Assembly: GCA_963575745.1 (NCBI GenBank)
Contig: CAUYUJ010015282.1
Location: 1,313,651-1,377,650 of the forward strand
Reading direction: 5' to 3'
Length of the DNA: 64,000 bases
Origin: Prorocentrum cordatum
Lineage: Eukaryota > Sar > Dinophyceae > Prorocentrales > Prorocentraceae
A program made the translations under genes and the position numbers. The notes under the pieces were generated by a model. It searched no databases. It worked only from the letters and a program-made list of their open reading frames with translations, and had not been told where the DNA came from. Of the stretch, positions 1 to 33,039 are shown piece after piece (the first letter of the stretch is position 1; every line of letters begins with the position of its first letter).

Positions 1-930
1 GGACTCGGCAGCTCTCGGAGCTGCCGAAAGCCGCGGTCGTTCCAGGCTGAGCGATGAGCGCGGGCACGGGTAGCGTCAGGGGGGGGGGGCGGTCAGGAGC
101 TTTTGCGTAGCGTGTCGCCTCGGCGTCCCTGGCGACACACTATGCCTTGTGAGTTGTTCACGTGTCGCGCCGCCCCGCGGGGCGGGAGGTCGTCAAAAGC
201 TTGGGACGTTGACGATTCGGGGCCGATCGGGCCGAGAAGTGGATACAGCGTGTCGCGCCAAAGCGTGGTGGGCTAGATCCGGCGGAGCGACACGCGATCC
301 CAAAGTTCCCACCCAGTGGCTCAGGAGGGGACGCATCGACCTCCAATCGCTTCTACTCATCGCTGATAAGGGGCCCGATAGAGCACCCCGCGCAGGAACG
401 TGGGGGTTCACTGTCGGGTCCTGTCGCCGATCTATCGGCGATGTATCGCCGACTCCAGCTCGATGCTTCCCCCCCTGAGCTGCCCCCCCCCCCCCTGTTT
501 TCCCCCTCGGACCAGCTCCCGCGTCGTCGCGACGCGAGCCTGCCGTACTCGAGCAAGGCTGGTGTGTGTACAGCAGCACCGGCCCCCTGCCCCGCGTGCA
601 CGTGCTGCCGCTCTTCCAGTTTTCGCCAGCCTCCGGGAAGGTGTCGGGCCCAGCCGGGGGCGCGGGCCGCCAGCCGGCGGCCGAGGGGCCGCGCGCTCGC
701 AGACCTCTTGCGCCCTTTGGGCGGCGAGAAGAAAACGTGTGGTCCGTTCCGCCCCAGACATCAGGGGTTCTGAACAGAGTCCTTGCAGCCTGTCTTCTGC
801 AGTGTCACCGTCTGAGCCGAATTTTCTGGCCTCGAGTCCATCCAAGAGAGGCTTGGCCCTGGGGATGCGGTCGAGGGCTCAGGGAGCCCACCTGAGTAAA
901 GTAGACCACGACGTCGGAAGCTTGGGTCCA
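1..930. other. GC-rich spacer, no gene recognised
   Basis: All frames give low-complexity Arg/Pro/Ala-rich readings and no family is recognisable. A 9-bp perfect inverted repeat with a 3-nt loop sits at 6-26, and an 8-bp inverted repeat (TCGGCGAT..ATCGCCGA) at about 434-451. Neither is followed by a T-run and neither has a supported function. Confidence 0.5.
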
Positions 931-2160
931 TCTGATCCATGCTCCCTCTGATCCCTCCTCATCCCTACCACATCCCCTAATCATTCCTGATCACCCCCGT
1001 CCACGCTTCTGCAACCAGTTACCTATCTTCGCTCCGGTTCCCCCTCTCCCCTCGTACTGGTTGGACGGACTGAACCGTTGGTGCAACACATCAGCTCGAA
1101 TCATGACGCAAGCGAGTGTTTAACGCAACCACGTAATTCCAAAGAGCTCGTGGCTACTAAAAAATGCGACGCGCGGAGTCATGGAAGTGCACCGTGGTGC
1201 ACAAGAGAGTTGGTTTTGGAGTTAGCGGAGAAACATGATACGAATCGCAGTGTGCCCAAAACGATGTCGCGATTGGTCTGATGATGTGGGTTTGTGTCAG
1301 GCGCGCAGTATGATGCACAAAATGCACTGCGCGCCGAATATGTTAGTGAATCTGGGATTGATCACATGTTGATTCCTAACGCTTGCATGGAGAGGGCGTT
1401 TAGCAAACCAGTGGGCGCAGCAAATGATCATTGAGTAGCGAGATAACGCAGGGTGAAGAAGCCAGAAACCATGAATCGTCCGATTCGATCGCGTCCATGG
1501 AGTTTTTTCACACATGGGAGAGTGAAGTGAAGTTCTTTCCCATAGGATCTGCAATTTTAGTTTGGTCGCCAGCAGGACATGATATTGAAGCGTCGCATGA
1601 GTGTGAGAGTGTGCATGCACAGTGCGCGTAGGAATTGGGTGTTGCCTTCCAGTATCACTATTGTTTCGGGCGCAGCCTGGTTGTTTTGTGTTTCCGTGAG
1701 GTGCCTTTACCGGCCGGTTGGCTGATTGAGTGATTGGCCCATTGAGTTGATTGTTCGCGGTCGTTAACAGGCCGTTATTTTCTTGGCGGCCGAGTGCGCA
1801 ACACACAAAGTATGCAGCCAATAGCCCTTTCAAGCTGGCCGGCCGACGCACAAACTTTGGCGGTACAGTGGCAAGCCGCTCCATGTTCGGCAGCCAACGG
1901 CACAACATATGGCACAACCAATTGCGCAACCTATGGACGGCGCAACCCTTGGCGAAACTTGTGGCCCTAACCCATGGACGGCGCACCACGTGCAGTAGCG
2001 CAACCCATGGATGATGCAACCCATGGCGGATCAGGAAGCAGCCACACGTTGACACGGGGAAAATCCATGAGGAGAAAGCCGACGGAGATCCAAGAAGTGA
2101 AACAAGAGAATGGTGAGAGTGAAAAAGGCACAGCAGCACTGCGTAGGATAACAGGGGAAT
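930..2160. other. Spacer with degenerate short repeats
   Basis: No gene is recognised. Around 1900-2045 short degenerate units of the type GCGCAACCCATGG / GGCACAACATATGG repeat. They resemble the GCACCACATAGATT-type units seen at about 11.7, 30.3, 32.7, 42.3, 44.2 and (reversed) 50.7 kb. Longer open frames here have no recognisable domain and look like chance openings. Confidence 0.4.
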
Positions 2161-2860
2161 GTGATGGGTACTAAGGAGGGTCATAGGGAGGAGTGGGAGG
2201 CGACTGGAAGAGGAACGACCAGAGGAGGCATGAGGAGGCCGATGAGGATGAGGAGGGGCGAGGAACTAGGAACGTGGAGGAGGAGGAGGAGGAGAAGGAA
2301 GAGGAGGAGGAGGACGACAACGACGATGACAACGACGAGGTCAACGAGCAGAAGGAGGAGGTTGGAGAAGACGAGCGAGGACGCATGGGGAATTGTGAGA
2401 GGCAGGAGCAGGAAGGACAGGAGGAAGGAATAGGAGGAGGCAGTCTGAGGGACGAGAAGGTCTGAGAATGGGGGGTGGGACAGGACGAGAAGGGATGAGG
2501 CGAACGGAGGAAGGAGTTGCGCCGACGAGCGTTGCGAAGGAAGCAGAGGACGAGACAGGGTAATACGGAAGGACGGGAATTGGGGGTTGAGTAAAGCGGG
2601 GACGAGAGTGAGGACGAGATGGACAGGGAGGGGCGGAGGCATGGAGCGGAATACGGAGGAGGGAGGAGGGAGGATGAGGCAGGAGGACAGAGGGGGAGGG
2701 GGACAGGAGGATGAAGCAGGAGGGCGACAAAGGAGCACTTAAGAGCGAGAGAGGCAGATGAGAAGGGGCGGTGATGGAGCATGAGAAGAAGGAAGAGGTG
2801 GAGTAAGGAAGGAGTTGCAGAGGGTGGGCGAGGAAGGATTGGGAAGAGTAAGGGAAGGCG
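2161..2860 (+). repeat. Polypurine (GGA/GAG)n tract
   Basis: About 700 bases on the plus strand are almost entirely A and G, in GAG/GGA units. The peptides predicted here on either strand are poly-Arg/Glu or poly-Ser/Pro/Leu artefacts of the triplet composition, not genes. Confidence 0.85.
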
Positions 2861-3184
2861 AAGGGAGGGTATGGTAAAATTAGGTGATGTACCTATATAC
2901 ATGTACATCTATATATAGAACAGGAGGAGTGGAAATAAGGAGGCTCACCACGGGAGGAGAGGGGTATGATAAGAGGGAACGGGGAGGAGCAGGGGTGACG
3001 GATGTGGTCGGAGCAGAGCAACTGCGCCAGTGGAGGGAGGAGAGACATCAGATGGGGGAGGCGAGGCGGATGTTGTGCACAGTGTGGGTCAGGCTTGTCA
3101 GGTTACACGAGCCAGCGTGCCCCGCACATTCCCACCATCCTTCCCGTCACAAAAGCATCACTGGTGGCAAAACTTGGCATTGCG

Positions 3185-3770
3185 ATTGGAATGCGTTCCC
3201 ACCCAACGAACGGAAGGCGCTCGCGCGCGGTCCCGCTCCCGACGATTTGACGAGGAAAAAAAGGCGGGCCGTGCACGTGCGGTAGCGATGCTTCAGGACA
3301 TTACTGCGCTGCGTTGTGGCGAGCGGCCAAGTTTCTGACGAGCGCGGCGGAGACGAAGCAGGCGCCGCGCCGAAACAGCACTGCCTCTTTCACGCGCAAC
3401 CTGTGCAGCGCTTGGGCGAGAACAGCATTTCGCCCGCTCTCGCGCGGCCCCGCTGCCGCTGTCGCAGTCATCCGCCCCTATGCGGGAGCGCCACTTTGAG
3501 GCGAAACGTGCTCGGCGCCGAGGCGAGCGCGACATTCTCAAGATGATGCGCTGTGCCCCAGTGGGGGGCTCAATTTTCAGGATCATGGGCGCGGCGCCGA
3601 GGCGAGAGAGACATTTCATCCTTTCGCGCGCGATGTGCTTCCCGTCTCATTCTCAACGTCGATGCAAACGCAGATTCGCGATGTCGCGACGCAGGTTGCA
3701 ATGTCGACGCCAAAGCGGCAACGTTGAAAGGAAACTCGTAGAATGTGTGTTCGTTGTGGATGGGTAGGGT
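3185..3770 (+). repeat. Dispersed repeat, copy 1 (GCGCCGAGGCGAGAG family)
   Basis: This stretch resembles 5480-6080 along most of its length: a shared start (TTCCCAC..AACGGAAGGCGCTCGCGC), a shared core (TCGCCCGCTCTCGCGCGGCC) and repeated units of the form GCGCCGAGGCGAGAG followed by a CA-rich word. The array at 54.2-54.7 kb has the same core word. No coding domain is recognisable. Confidence 0.6.
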
Positions 3771-3869
3771 GGGGCCTTCCCGATGGGGGGGTCTTCTGGC
3801 CAGGTAGCCGAGTAGGACAATCACAGCAAAAAGGAATGAGGGTATGAGAACCATGGATGAGGATTGCCA

Positions 3870-4240
3870 AGGCGACGATAAGGAGGTTCAGTAGGAGAGG
3901 CGAGAGGAGCAGGCGAAGGAGGGGGAGCAGGAGGTAAAGGGGGCTGCGAAGGTGAAGGAGTCAGAGGTCGAAGGATGCCTCGAGGTGAGAAGGCAGAGGA
4001 CGAGGATGAGGACGCTGAGGAGGGAGGAATGAGGAGGAGGAGGAGGAGGAGGAGGAGGAGGAGGAGGAGGAGGAGGGGGGAGGAGGGGGAAGGAGGAGGA
4101 GGAGAAGGAGGGGTAGGACGGAAGAGTGACCAGGGAGCATGCCTTAGGGAGCAGGAGCGAGAAGGGTACAGAAAGCACGGAGCGGGACGTAGGGAGCCAG
4201 GAGCAGTTCTGTGATGAGGATTGAGGTTCAGCAAGAGGCG
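3870..4240 (+). repeat. Polypurine (AGG)n tract
   Basis: A purine-only region whose densest part, near 4030-4110, is an uninterrupted AGG run. It lies a few hundred bases upstream of the first recognised SNF2 exon. No gene is supported. Confidence 0.8.
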
Positions 4241-4480
4241 GAGTAGGAGAAGGACAATGATCAGAGGAGGAACAGGTACCGATACCGCTACCGTTCCTTC
4301 GTGTTCGCCTGTTTGGGCCTCCTGGGATGCCCTCGTCGCCACCGCTGGATCCGTCTCGAAGTCCTGGTCAGAACGCACCCTGGGAGAGGTCTGGGAAGCA
4401 GCGGCCTCGGTACCTCCTGGTTCCCCCAGTGGAGTCAGGAGGACGACGGCGCGGCGATGATCACGCAGGAGGCGGAGTAG

Positions 4481-25470
<20,990 letters not shown>

Positions 25471-26024
25471 GTCGCGCAGTCTGCCGTGTCTTTTACTTGC
25501 TTGGGCTCCCTTCGTCTTAGCCTTCCCCCTCAATCCCCTGACTCTCCGGCAGCGTTTGCCTCGTGCGCCTCTTCCTTTCTCGCAATATGTGTCCAATCCC
25601 ATTCGTCCCGACCTTTTGGAGTGTTCTGCTTTCAACCTTTACATATTACATCACTCAAGCGACTTATCCACAGACGCAGCCCCCTTCTGATTCTAGGCGT
25701 CGTTCATCTCATTCGCTCGCACTCAAATCTAATTCCTTGTATCGATTCGCTGCAGGAAGGGGCCCTCAGAGACATTGACCCTGATCCAATCGATCATGGG
25801 TCGGAGGGGTCACAGGTCACATGTTGCTCAGAGTCCCCGCCTTTGGCCTATCACATCAATACCATCTCCCAAATTCCATTATTCCCCACATGCTTCGTGG
25901 GGTTCTGGTTTTCTTCCCTGCCGCGCCGCACCCGCGTCTCCTCACACCTCACACCTCCCCTCCTCTCTCTTTCTTCCTCCCCTCACTCACACACACACAC
26001 ACTTCACTCTTCCCCCCCTCGTCA

Positions 26025-26160
26025 CAGCACTGCTCAGCTCAACTCACCTCAGCGCAGCACAGCACAGCTCAGCTCAGCACAGCACAGCACAGCTCGGCTC
26101 AGCTCAGCACAGCTCAGCACAGCCCAGCACGGCTCAGCTCAGCACAGCACAGCACAGCTC
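26025..26160 (+). repeat. CAGCTCAGCACAG short repeats
   Basis: Degenerate 5-bp units (CAGCA/CAGCT) directly abut the start of the 90-bp satellite. The preceding 25.5-26.0 kb contains no recognised gene. Confidence 0.75.
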
Positions 26161-27343
26161 GTGGCACTTTCTCGACACCACAGGGGGTGCGCAGGGGGTG
26201 GTCTCTCAGCTCGGTCGCTATCCACGACACTGGCGCAAGCCTAGCCTAGCAGGCGTGGCACTTTCTCGACACCACAGGGGGTGCGCAGGGGGTGGTCTCT
26301 CAGCTCGGCCGCTATCCACGACACTGGCGCAAAGCCTAGCAGGCGTGGCACTTTCTCGACACCAAAGGGGGTGGGCAGGGGGTGGTCTCTCAGCTCGGCC
26401 GCTATCCACGACACTGGCGCAAAGCCTAGCAGGCGTGGCACTTTCTCGACACCACAGGGGGTGCGCAGGGGGTGGTCTCTCACCGCGGTCCCTATCCACG
26501 ACACTGGCGCAAAGGCTAGCAGGCGTGGCACTTTCTCGACACCACAGGGGGTGCGCAGGGGGTGGTCTCTCAGCTCGGCCGCTATCCACGACACTGGCGC
26601 AAAGCCTAGCAGGCGTGGCACTTTCTCGACACCACAGGGGGTGCGCAGGGGGTGGTCTCTCAGCTCGGCCGCTATCCACGACACTGGCGCAAAGGCTAGC
26701 AGGCGTGGCACTTTCTCGACACCACAGGGGGTGCGCAGGGGGTGGTCTCTCAGCTCGGCCGCTATCCACGACACTGGCGCAAAGGCTAGCAGGCGTGGCA
26801 CTTTCTCGACACCACAGGGGGTGCGGAGGGGGTGGTCTCTCAGCTCGGCCGCTATCCACGACACTGGCGCAAAGCCTAGCAAGCGTGGCACTTTCTCGAC
26901 ACCACAGGGGGTGCGCAGGGGGTGGTCTCTCAGCTCGGTCGCTATCCACGACACTGTCGCAAAGCCTAGTAGGCGTGGCACTTTCTCGACACCACAGGGG
27001 GTGCGCAGGGGGTGGTCTCTCAGCTCGGCCGCTATCCACGACACTGGCGCAAAGCCTAGCAGGCGTGGCACTTTCTCGACACCACAGGGGGTGCGCAGGG
27101 GGTGGTCTCTCAGCTCGGCCGCTATCCACGACACTGGCGCAAAGCCTAGCAGGCGTGGCACTTTCTCGACACCACAGGGGGTGGGCAGGGGGTGGTCTCT
27201 CAGCTCGGCCGCTATCCACGATACTGGCGCAAAGGCTAGCAGGTGTGGCACTTTCTCGACACCACAGGGGGTGCGCAGGGGGTGGTTTCTCAGCTCGGCC
27301 GCTATTCACGACACTGGCGCAAAGGCTAGCAGGCGAAGCAGGC
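26161..27343 (+). repeat. 90-bp satellite, 13 units
   Basis: GTGGCACTTTCTCGACACCA starts units at 26161, 26255, then every 90 bases from 26345 to 27245. 90 is a multiple of three and the unit lacks stops, so frames of several hundred codons stay open on both strands. They are not genes: there is no start context, the repeats are too uniform and no domain is recognisable. Confidence 0.95.
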
Positions 27344-27897
27344 GTGGCATTTTCTCGACACCAGAGGGGGTGCGCAGGGGGTGGTCCCCCTATGCGTGCC
27401 AGGGTCGTCCAGGCATAGCAGGCGTGGCATTTTCTCGACACCAGAGGGGGTGCGCAGGGGGTGGTCTCCCTATGCGTGCCAGGGTCGTCCAGGCATAGCA
27501 GGCGTGGCATTTTCTCGACACCAGAGGGGTGCGCAGGGGGTGGTCTCCCTATGCGTGCCAGGGTCGTCCAGGCATAGCAGGCGTGGCATTTTCTCGACAC
27601 CAGAGGGGGTGCGCAGGGGGTGGTCTCCCTATGCGTGCCAGGGTCGTCCAGGCATAGCAGGCGTGGCATTTTCTCGACACCAGAGGGGGTGCGCAGGGGG
27701 TGGTCTCCCTATGCGTGCCAGGGTCGTCCAGGCATAGCAGGCGTGGCATTTTCTCGACACCAGAGGGGGTGCGCAGGGGGTGGTCTCCCTATGCGTGCCA
27801 GGGTCGTCCAGGCATAGCAGGCGTGGCATTTTCTCGACACCAGAGGGGGTGCGCAGGGGGTGGTCTCCCTATGCGTGCCAGGGTCGTCCAGGCATAG
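27344..27897 (+). repeat. 80-bp satellite, 7 units, derived from the 90-bp unit
   Basis: Units begin GTGGCATTTTCTCGACACCAGA at 27344, 27424, 27504, 27583, 27663, 27743 and 27823. The first half is the 90-bp unit with a few changes. The second half (CCCTATGCGTGCCAGGGTCGTCC) replaces the GCTCGGCCGCTATCCACG half. The third unit has lost one G. Confidence 0.95.
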
Positions 27898-28439
27898 CCT
27901 CTAGTGCGGGATTGCGTATTACCTCTCGTATCCAAGTGCCAGGCGACGCCGGATATGACCGTCACAGATGACTCCTCAACCCCTCCTCTCCCCCCACACG
28001 TCCTCCCCCTCCTTTCAAAGACCACAGGGGGCACCTGAGAGCATGACGGCGGTGGTAGTGGTAGCGCGGTTCACACAAGACATAAAATCAGTATGTGGGG
28101 TTCCTCGGTAGCGTAATGTTCTCGTCGCATCCCCCTGCTTATTCCCTCTTCTACGCTCCCTCCTCTCTTCTGCCCGCCCCTCTACTGGACCTCTCTGAGC
28201 TCCTCTTCGCCCTTTTTCGGCACTTGAGCTCTAGACGAGCCACGCCAGCTGACTGCCATAAACCATATAGACCAGCCTTCGCGTGATAATATTTTTGGGA
28301 GAGCATGGTGCATTCCGATATATTTCGATGCGCGTTTCAATGTGATTTCCGCTTGCAAGTTGATGTGCAATCCGATGTTCCTTTCGGTTGCAGTTGGACT
28401 TGGGTTTCGATTTGCATCTGCACGAGGCAGCCACGAAAC

Positions 28440-28655
28440 AACCCACAGGACAGCCCGCGGGACAACAACGGGACAACGGGCTAACCCAAGGGACAACCAC
28501 GGGACAACCCGAGGGGCAAACCGAGGGACAAGCCGAGGGACAACCACGGTACAACCCACGGGGCAAGCACGGGACAATGCACGGGACAACCACCGGACGA
28601 CCACGGGGCGACCCAAGGGGCAACCCACGGGACAACCCCGTGGCCACCGCGAGAC
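28440..28655 (+). repeat. GGGACAACCAC short tandem array
   Basis: About twenty degenerate 10-11 bp units, (A/C)CACGGGACAA. Gln/Pro/Arg-rich and Trp/Val/Cys-rich open frames on the two strands are by-products. Confidence 0.85.
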
Positions 28656-28947
28656 GAGAGGAAATCCGTTTTGATCGATTTGCCCCTAGATACGCCGGAG
28701 GATCGTCGCCCTCGCGCAGCTTCGCCTCGCTGCACGCGCGACATGAACCGAAGCAGAAGCTGATACCTCTTTCAGGGTCACTTTGTTGTCTCTCCTCAAC
28801 CTCCGACATCTAGGCGGCACCAGCGGAAACCACTCTTGATTCTTGAGTTGGTGGTCTATAGTTCCCACCCTTGTTTTCTCTGACCATTCCTTTTCCTCCT
28901 GCTCCGTCCCTTCGATGTACTGTTCCCTTTCGCTTTCTCCCTCTCCG

Positions 28948-29652
28948 TTATTTCCTCGCAACCCCTCCTGTTTGAGCTCGCTGTTGATCAATCTGTCTGA
29001 TGCCCCGTCCTCTCATCCAAATCGCCCGATCCTCCATCTTCAAGGACCGATCCTGACCAGGGCGAGACGAGGCGTCTTCTGCAGGACCTGCCGCAGAAAG
29101 CATCGACAGTTGAAGCGTTGTGGCGGCGCATGGACATTCACATAGTAATCTTTGCAAGGGGCCACCCACGTTGACCGGATAGTTGTCGCATGGGGTGTAT
29201 CCCCCCGAAAAAACAACGCGATTGCAAGTGTTCGGAAGGTTAAAAAATGCCAGATCGGCGCTCGCATGCAATCGTTCGAGTTGTCGAGGCAAGGGTAGCC
29301 CTTGTCCGTGGGCCCTCTGTTCTGCAAGGATGGACGTCGTCGTTAGATGTGTAACAGCTCTATTCCCGCGATCGGTGAGCGCGCACGCACCCCGACCATG
29401 CCAGCCAAGGCTTGGGGTAGAAAAGGAAGCTTGCAGATCTGTCAGAGACCCCAAAAGGTATAGTGACATACCGTCCGATGATTTGTAAATCCCGAAGATG
29501 TCGCCAGCCGGTCCGTTATCGGACGGTTTTGTCCATTTTTGAAAACCCAGACGCTCGAGGCACGCTCGGAGGACGACCCAAGTCCCAAAAAGGTACGTCG
29601 AACCCGAATCAGCACCAGACAGTGTGGTCACCGCGCCGTTAGGGACCCGCAA
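28948..29652 (-). CDS. Unassigned minus-strand open frame (234 codons)
   Basis: This frame has ordinary amino-acid composition and no repeat structure, unlike most frames in the window, for example segments LFGTWVVLRACLERLGFQKW and GDIFGIYKSSDGMSLYLLG. I recognise no family. No splice pattern is obvious. It could be a real exon, part of a decayed element, or chance opening in GC-rich DNA. Confidence 0.2.
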   Translation of the reverse strand: MRVPNGAVTTLSGADSGSTYLFGTWVVLRACLERLGFQKWTKPSDNGPAGDIFGIYKSSDGMSLYLLGSLTDLQASFSTPSLGWHGRGACALTDRGNRAVTHLTTTSILAEQRAHGQGLPLPRQLERLHASADLAFFNLPNTCNRVVFSGGYTPCDNYPVNVGGPLQRLLCECPCAATTLQLSMLSAAGPAEDASSRPGQDRSLKMEDRAIWMRGRGIRQIDQQRAQTGGVARK

Positions 29653-29689
29653 ATCTTTCAGAGTGTTTGGATAGCCTGTCGCTTTTCAG

Positions 29690-29818
29690 AAATCCATGAT
29701 CCCCCTCGTCTTCCAAGCTCCTCCTCCTGCCGAGGCTGCCCCTCGTCCTCGTCCTCGCCCGCAAGGCTTTCACAGTCGTCAGGTTTCTCGTCGAGGGTTG
29801 GTGGGCGGTCCTGACAGC
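29690..29818 (-). CDS. Candidate charged exon, minus strand
   Basis: After CTGTCAG|GAC (minus) the frame reads DRPPTLDEKPDDCESLAGED and EDEGQPRQEEELGRRGGSWI. This acidic, linker-like composition is typical of coding sequence. The acceptor fits the AG|G pattern of the SNF2 gene; no clear donor is seen and no family is recognised. Confidence 0.22.
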
Positions 29819-30219
29819 CCGTCAAACTGGCACCTGAGCAGCTACGCTGAGGGTCCATCTGACACCTAGCTGCGGAGTTGGCTTCCCGAAGACAGGACCA
29901 ACGAGAGTGGCGCTTCTTGTGTAAACATTAGCAAGCCACGTGTGCCAATCAAGGCGTCCAAGTGAGGACCTACTGAGCGCAAGCGGACGCCGTCCGTGTT
30001 TTTCATTCAAAAAAAAAAGATCTATACATATCTTCATATCCATATACATGAGTGAAGCGGTGCTTGCACTTAGGCTAATTTTTTTCCTCTAAGGATCTGG
30101 CGGCGCCGTTCTCGCCGACGCCGCCCCGTCGCCGCCTCGTCGCCGCCCGTCGTCTGGGTCTGCTTTACAGTCTGGCGGCTATACTGTCGCCGTTGCCGCG
30201 CGTCTCGGACTTGCGCTAC

Positions 30220-30400
30220 TTTGCATTGCCTTGTTCGTTGCCGTCTCGTTGCCGCCCCTCATTGCACCACATCGGTTGCACGACGTAGATTGTACCACAT
30301 GGATTGCAAGTTACAGGTTGCACACATCGATTGCATCACATCGGTTGCACAACATAGGTTGCACCAACAGATTGCGCCGCATATTCTTATTCCTATATTT
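30220..30400 (+). repeat. TTGCACCACAT(A/C)G degenerate units
   Basis: Seven or eight 15-18 bp units of TTGCACCACATCGG / TTGTACCACATGGA type. Same family as 11.7, 32.7, 42.35, 44.1-44.3 kb and, reversed, 50.65-50.71 kb. The preceding 29.9-30.2 kb holds no gene. Confidence 0.7.
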
Positions 30401-30449
30401 TTATTACCCGGACCCCCCCCCGCCCCCCCCCTCTAAACCAGTCCCCCCC

Positions 30450-31060
30450 CCCCCCAGGGACGCCCCGGACGCCATTTCGGACGTCTCGGTGGCCCCCTGG
30501 ACGCCCTTGGAAAAGGTCCGCTGGACCTTCCGGGCCTCCCAGGGCGCCTTGCCGGGCCTTGCGAGCAGACTCAAGGCGATCAGAGGGGTCATCGGAGAGG
30601 CGCAAGAGAGACCCAAGACAGCACAAGAGCGCGCAAAGAGGAACCTCGATGGTCTGAAGACGGCAGAGGCCCCCAAGACGCCCCAAGACGCCCTTAAGAG
30701 AGCCCCGAAGAAGCAACAATCGTCCCATTCTCGCAGAAAAAGGTATACGTTTAGCATATCCGCTTTTTGGGTCTTCGCAGCGTCCAAGACGGCCTGATGG
30801 GCCCCCGATATCGCCCCGAGACTTTTCCCGAGAGCCGCGGAGACTGCCCACAAGAAGCCCAAGATGCCCCCAGAAGGCTTCCAAGCGAGACCCACGAAAG
30901 CCATGGAGGACCCCCAAGAAGGCCACTGGAGGCCCCCAACAGGGCCCTAGATGGCTTCAGAAGACCTGGGGAGGGCCCCAGCTCCCCAACACGGCCCAAG
31001 AAGGCCCCAGGGTGGCTCAAGAGGGTCCCAGGACGACCCCCCGAAACCCAAAACGCCCAG
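30450..31060 (-). repeat. GGGCCNTCTTGG-type degenerate repeat (reverse)
   Basis: Words such as CCCAAGACGCCCC / CCCAAGAAGGCC recur every 15-30 bases. Reversed, these are the TTGGGGCCGTCTTGG words of 31.83-32.43, 50.28-50.53 and 51.12-51.83 kb. Long open frames on both strands here come from these units. Confidence 0.6.
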
Positions 31061-31829
31061 ACGGCTTTCTCCTACGAAGTACATCGCGCTGACCCGACGA
31101 TCTTGGTTCCACGTTTGAGGCTCGAGGTTTAAGTTCCACGACCGAGAGAGATAGGCAGTGGATCTAGATTCGAAGCTCGACAATCGAACACTTCCTGCGT
31201 GCCTGGAGCCCTCCAGGCATTCAGGAAGCGGCCAAACATTGATTTGTCCGGAGCTACTGCGACTTCTTCGGCGTGTCATGGGAACGCCCTATTTCCTCAG
31301 GGGATCTTCGCGCGAGAAACAAATCATCCGTCCTTCCCCACTCCTGCGCAAAAGCGCGCAAGCGCATCGGGCGAACGCGGTGTCAGCAGGCACCAGGGAT
31401 ATCATAATAATGAGCCGGTCGCCCGCCCAGGCCTCGAGGTCCCCCCTGCTGAAGCAAACGATGATTGATTGTTTTGCCGTGGAGGGTCCGGAGCAAGGCG
31501 CATGGCGCGAAGCGCCGATTCAGGCCTGCTTGTATATACGTACACACGCACATACTTACATACATACATACATACACCCAATATTGCATTAGCGTTTCGC
31601 GCCATGCACCGTGGTCGTTGAAGTTCGGCTGGCAGGCGGAAGTCGCGGCGGACGGGCAGGAAGGCAAACCAGAAACAATAGCGATACCTCCTCGTTGCTT
31701 TGTCTGGCATCGTCTTCATACTGATGGCATCCGTTATCCGTCCCTCATGTTTCCTCTCTTCTTCATCTCGCCCTCCCCTGCGAATTCTTCCCCATTCTCC
31801 CCTGCTCATTTTGCGGGGGCTCCTCTTTG

Positions 31830-32440
31830 GAGAGCTTCGTGGGGGCCTCACGAAAGTTCTACATTTTTTGGGGCGTTCTGGAAACCTTCTGGGCGTTTTC
31901 GGGTGGCCTCTGGGGGCTGTGTCGGGCCTTCTTTCAGCTGCGGCCTCCCTGAACGACTGGGTCACGCTTTGGACTGTTTCGGGGGGCGTCTTGAGGACAT
32001 CTTGGGCCGTCATTGGGCTCTCTTCGGGCCACCTTGGGGCCCTGTTGGGCCGTTTTGGGGGTCTCTTGGGCTGCCTGGATGAACTGTCGGGTAGTTTTGG
32101 CATGATTGTCGGGCCTTTTGGGCGGTCTCGGGCGCCTGGAAGACCGAGCATCCCCCAAATCATGCCGCAACCATTGGAACTAATTGTTCCGTATTCCGAA
32201 AACTTCTTGGGGGTGTTCTTTGGGCCGTCATCGGGCGTCTGGTGGGTGTTTGGGGCCTCGTGGGGCCGTAGGGGGTTGTTCGGCCGCCCTTATGGCCGAT
32301 TTGGGTTTGCGGCCTGGGCCCAGCAGGGGCCCCTTGGAGTTCCAGAAAGCGTGGGGAACCTCCTGCAAGGGCGTGCAGGGGGGCCCCCGTTGCCAAGGAT
32401 TTGGGGTACCCGTTCAGGGGCGGGGTTCGCAGGGCCCCAA
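31830..32440 (+). repeat. GGGCCNTCTTGG-type degenerate repeat
   Basis: Irregular units of 15-35 bases ending CTTGGG, GTTTTGGG or TTCGGGC, with predicted Gly/Leu/Phe/Trp-rich peptides. The composition comes from the repeats. 31.1-31.83 kb upstream is spacer with a (CATA)n run near 31555-31575. Confidence 0.55.
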
Positions 32441-32462
32441 ATTGCAAAAACATCGTCAAGGC

Positions 32463-32720
32463 AATCTGTTTATGTATGTATGCATGTATGTATGTGTATA
32501 TATATATATGTGTATGCATGTATGTATGTAGGTAGGTAGGTAGGTATGTATGTATGTATGTATGCGCTTGCGTGGGCATGTATGTGCATGTATGTGTATG
32601 TATGTATGGATGGATGGAGGGATGGATGGGTATATGGATGTATGGATGTATGAACGTATGTATGTGTGTACGTCTATACATGGTACATATATATATATAC
32701 ACCAACATATATAAATAAAT
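32463..32720 (+). repeat. (TATG)n / (TGTA)n microsatellite
   Basis: Some 250 bases of ATGT/GTAT/GGTA tetranucleotides ending in an (AT)n run at about 32687-32700. Units of the GCACCACATAG family follow at 32728-32795. Confidence 0.9.
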
Positions 32721-33039
32721 ATGTATATTAAGGTCGCACCACCAATTTGCACCGCATAGGTCGCATAACATCGATTGCAGCACGTAGTTTGCGCAACACC
32801 GACTCGTTTTGCCAAAACAAATTTGGATGTACCTACCCTCCCGCGGGTTTATGGGTACTTCATGGGGTAGTCCAATGTACGTACGGCTCTACCCCATCGT
32901 TAATTGTAAATGTAAAAACCAGTTCGTACCATTGCAGACCCCTTTTTCGGCATACACATGTGACACAATCCACGCGCGCGGAGTCGCGCGCGCATGCCGG
33001 CACCTTTTAGACACCGTAGATGTCGTAAGGTTTTCAGAA

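Noticed and set aside
25775-27669. Open frames of 300-550 codons on both strands
   Set aside because: They are produced by a stop-free 90-bp repeat, a multiple of three, and stay open in several frames on both strands at once. No domain, no codon bias, no start context.
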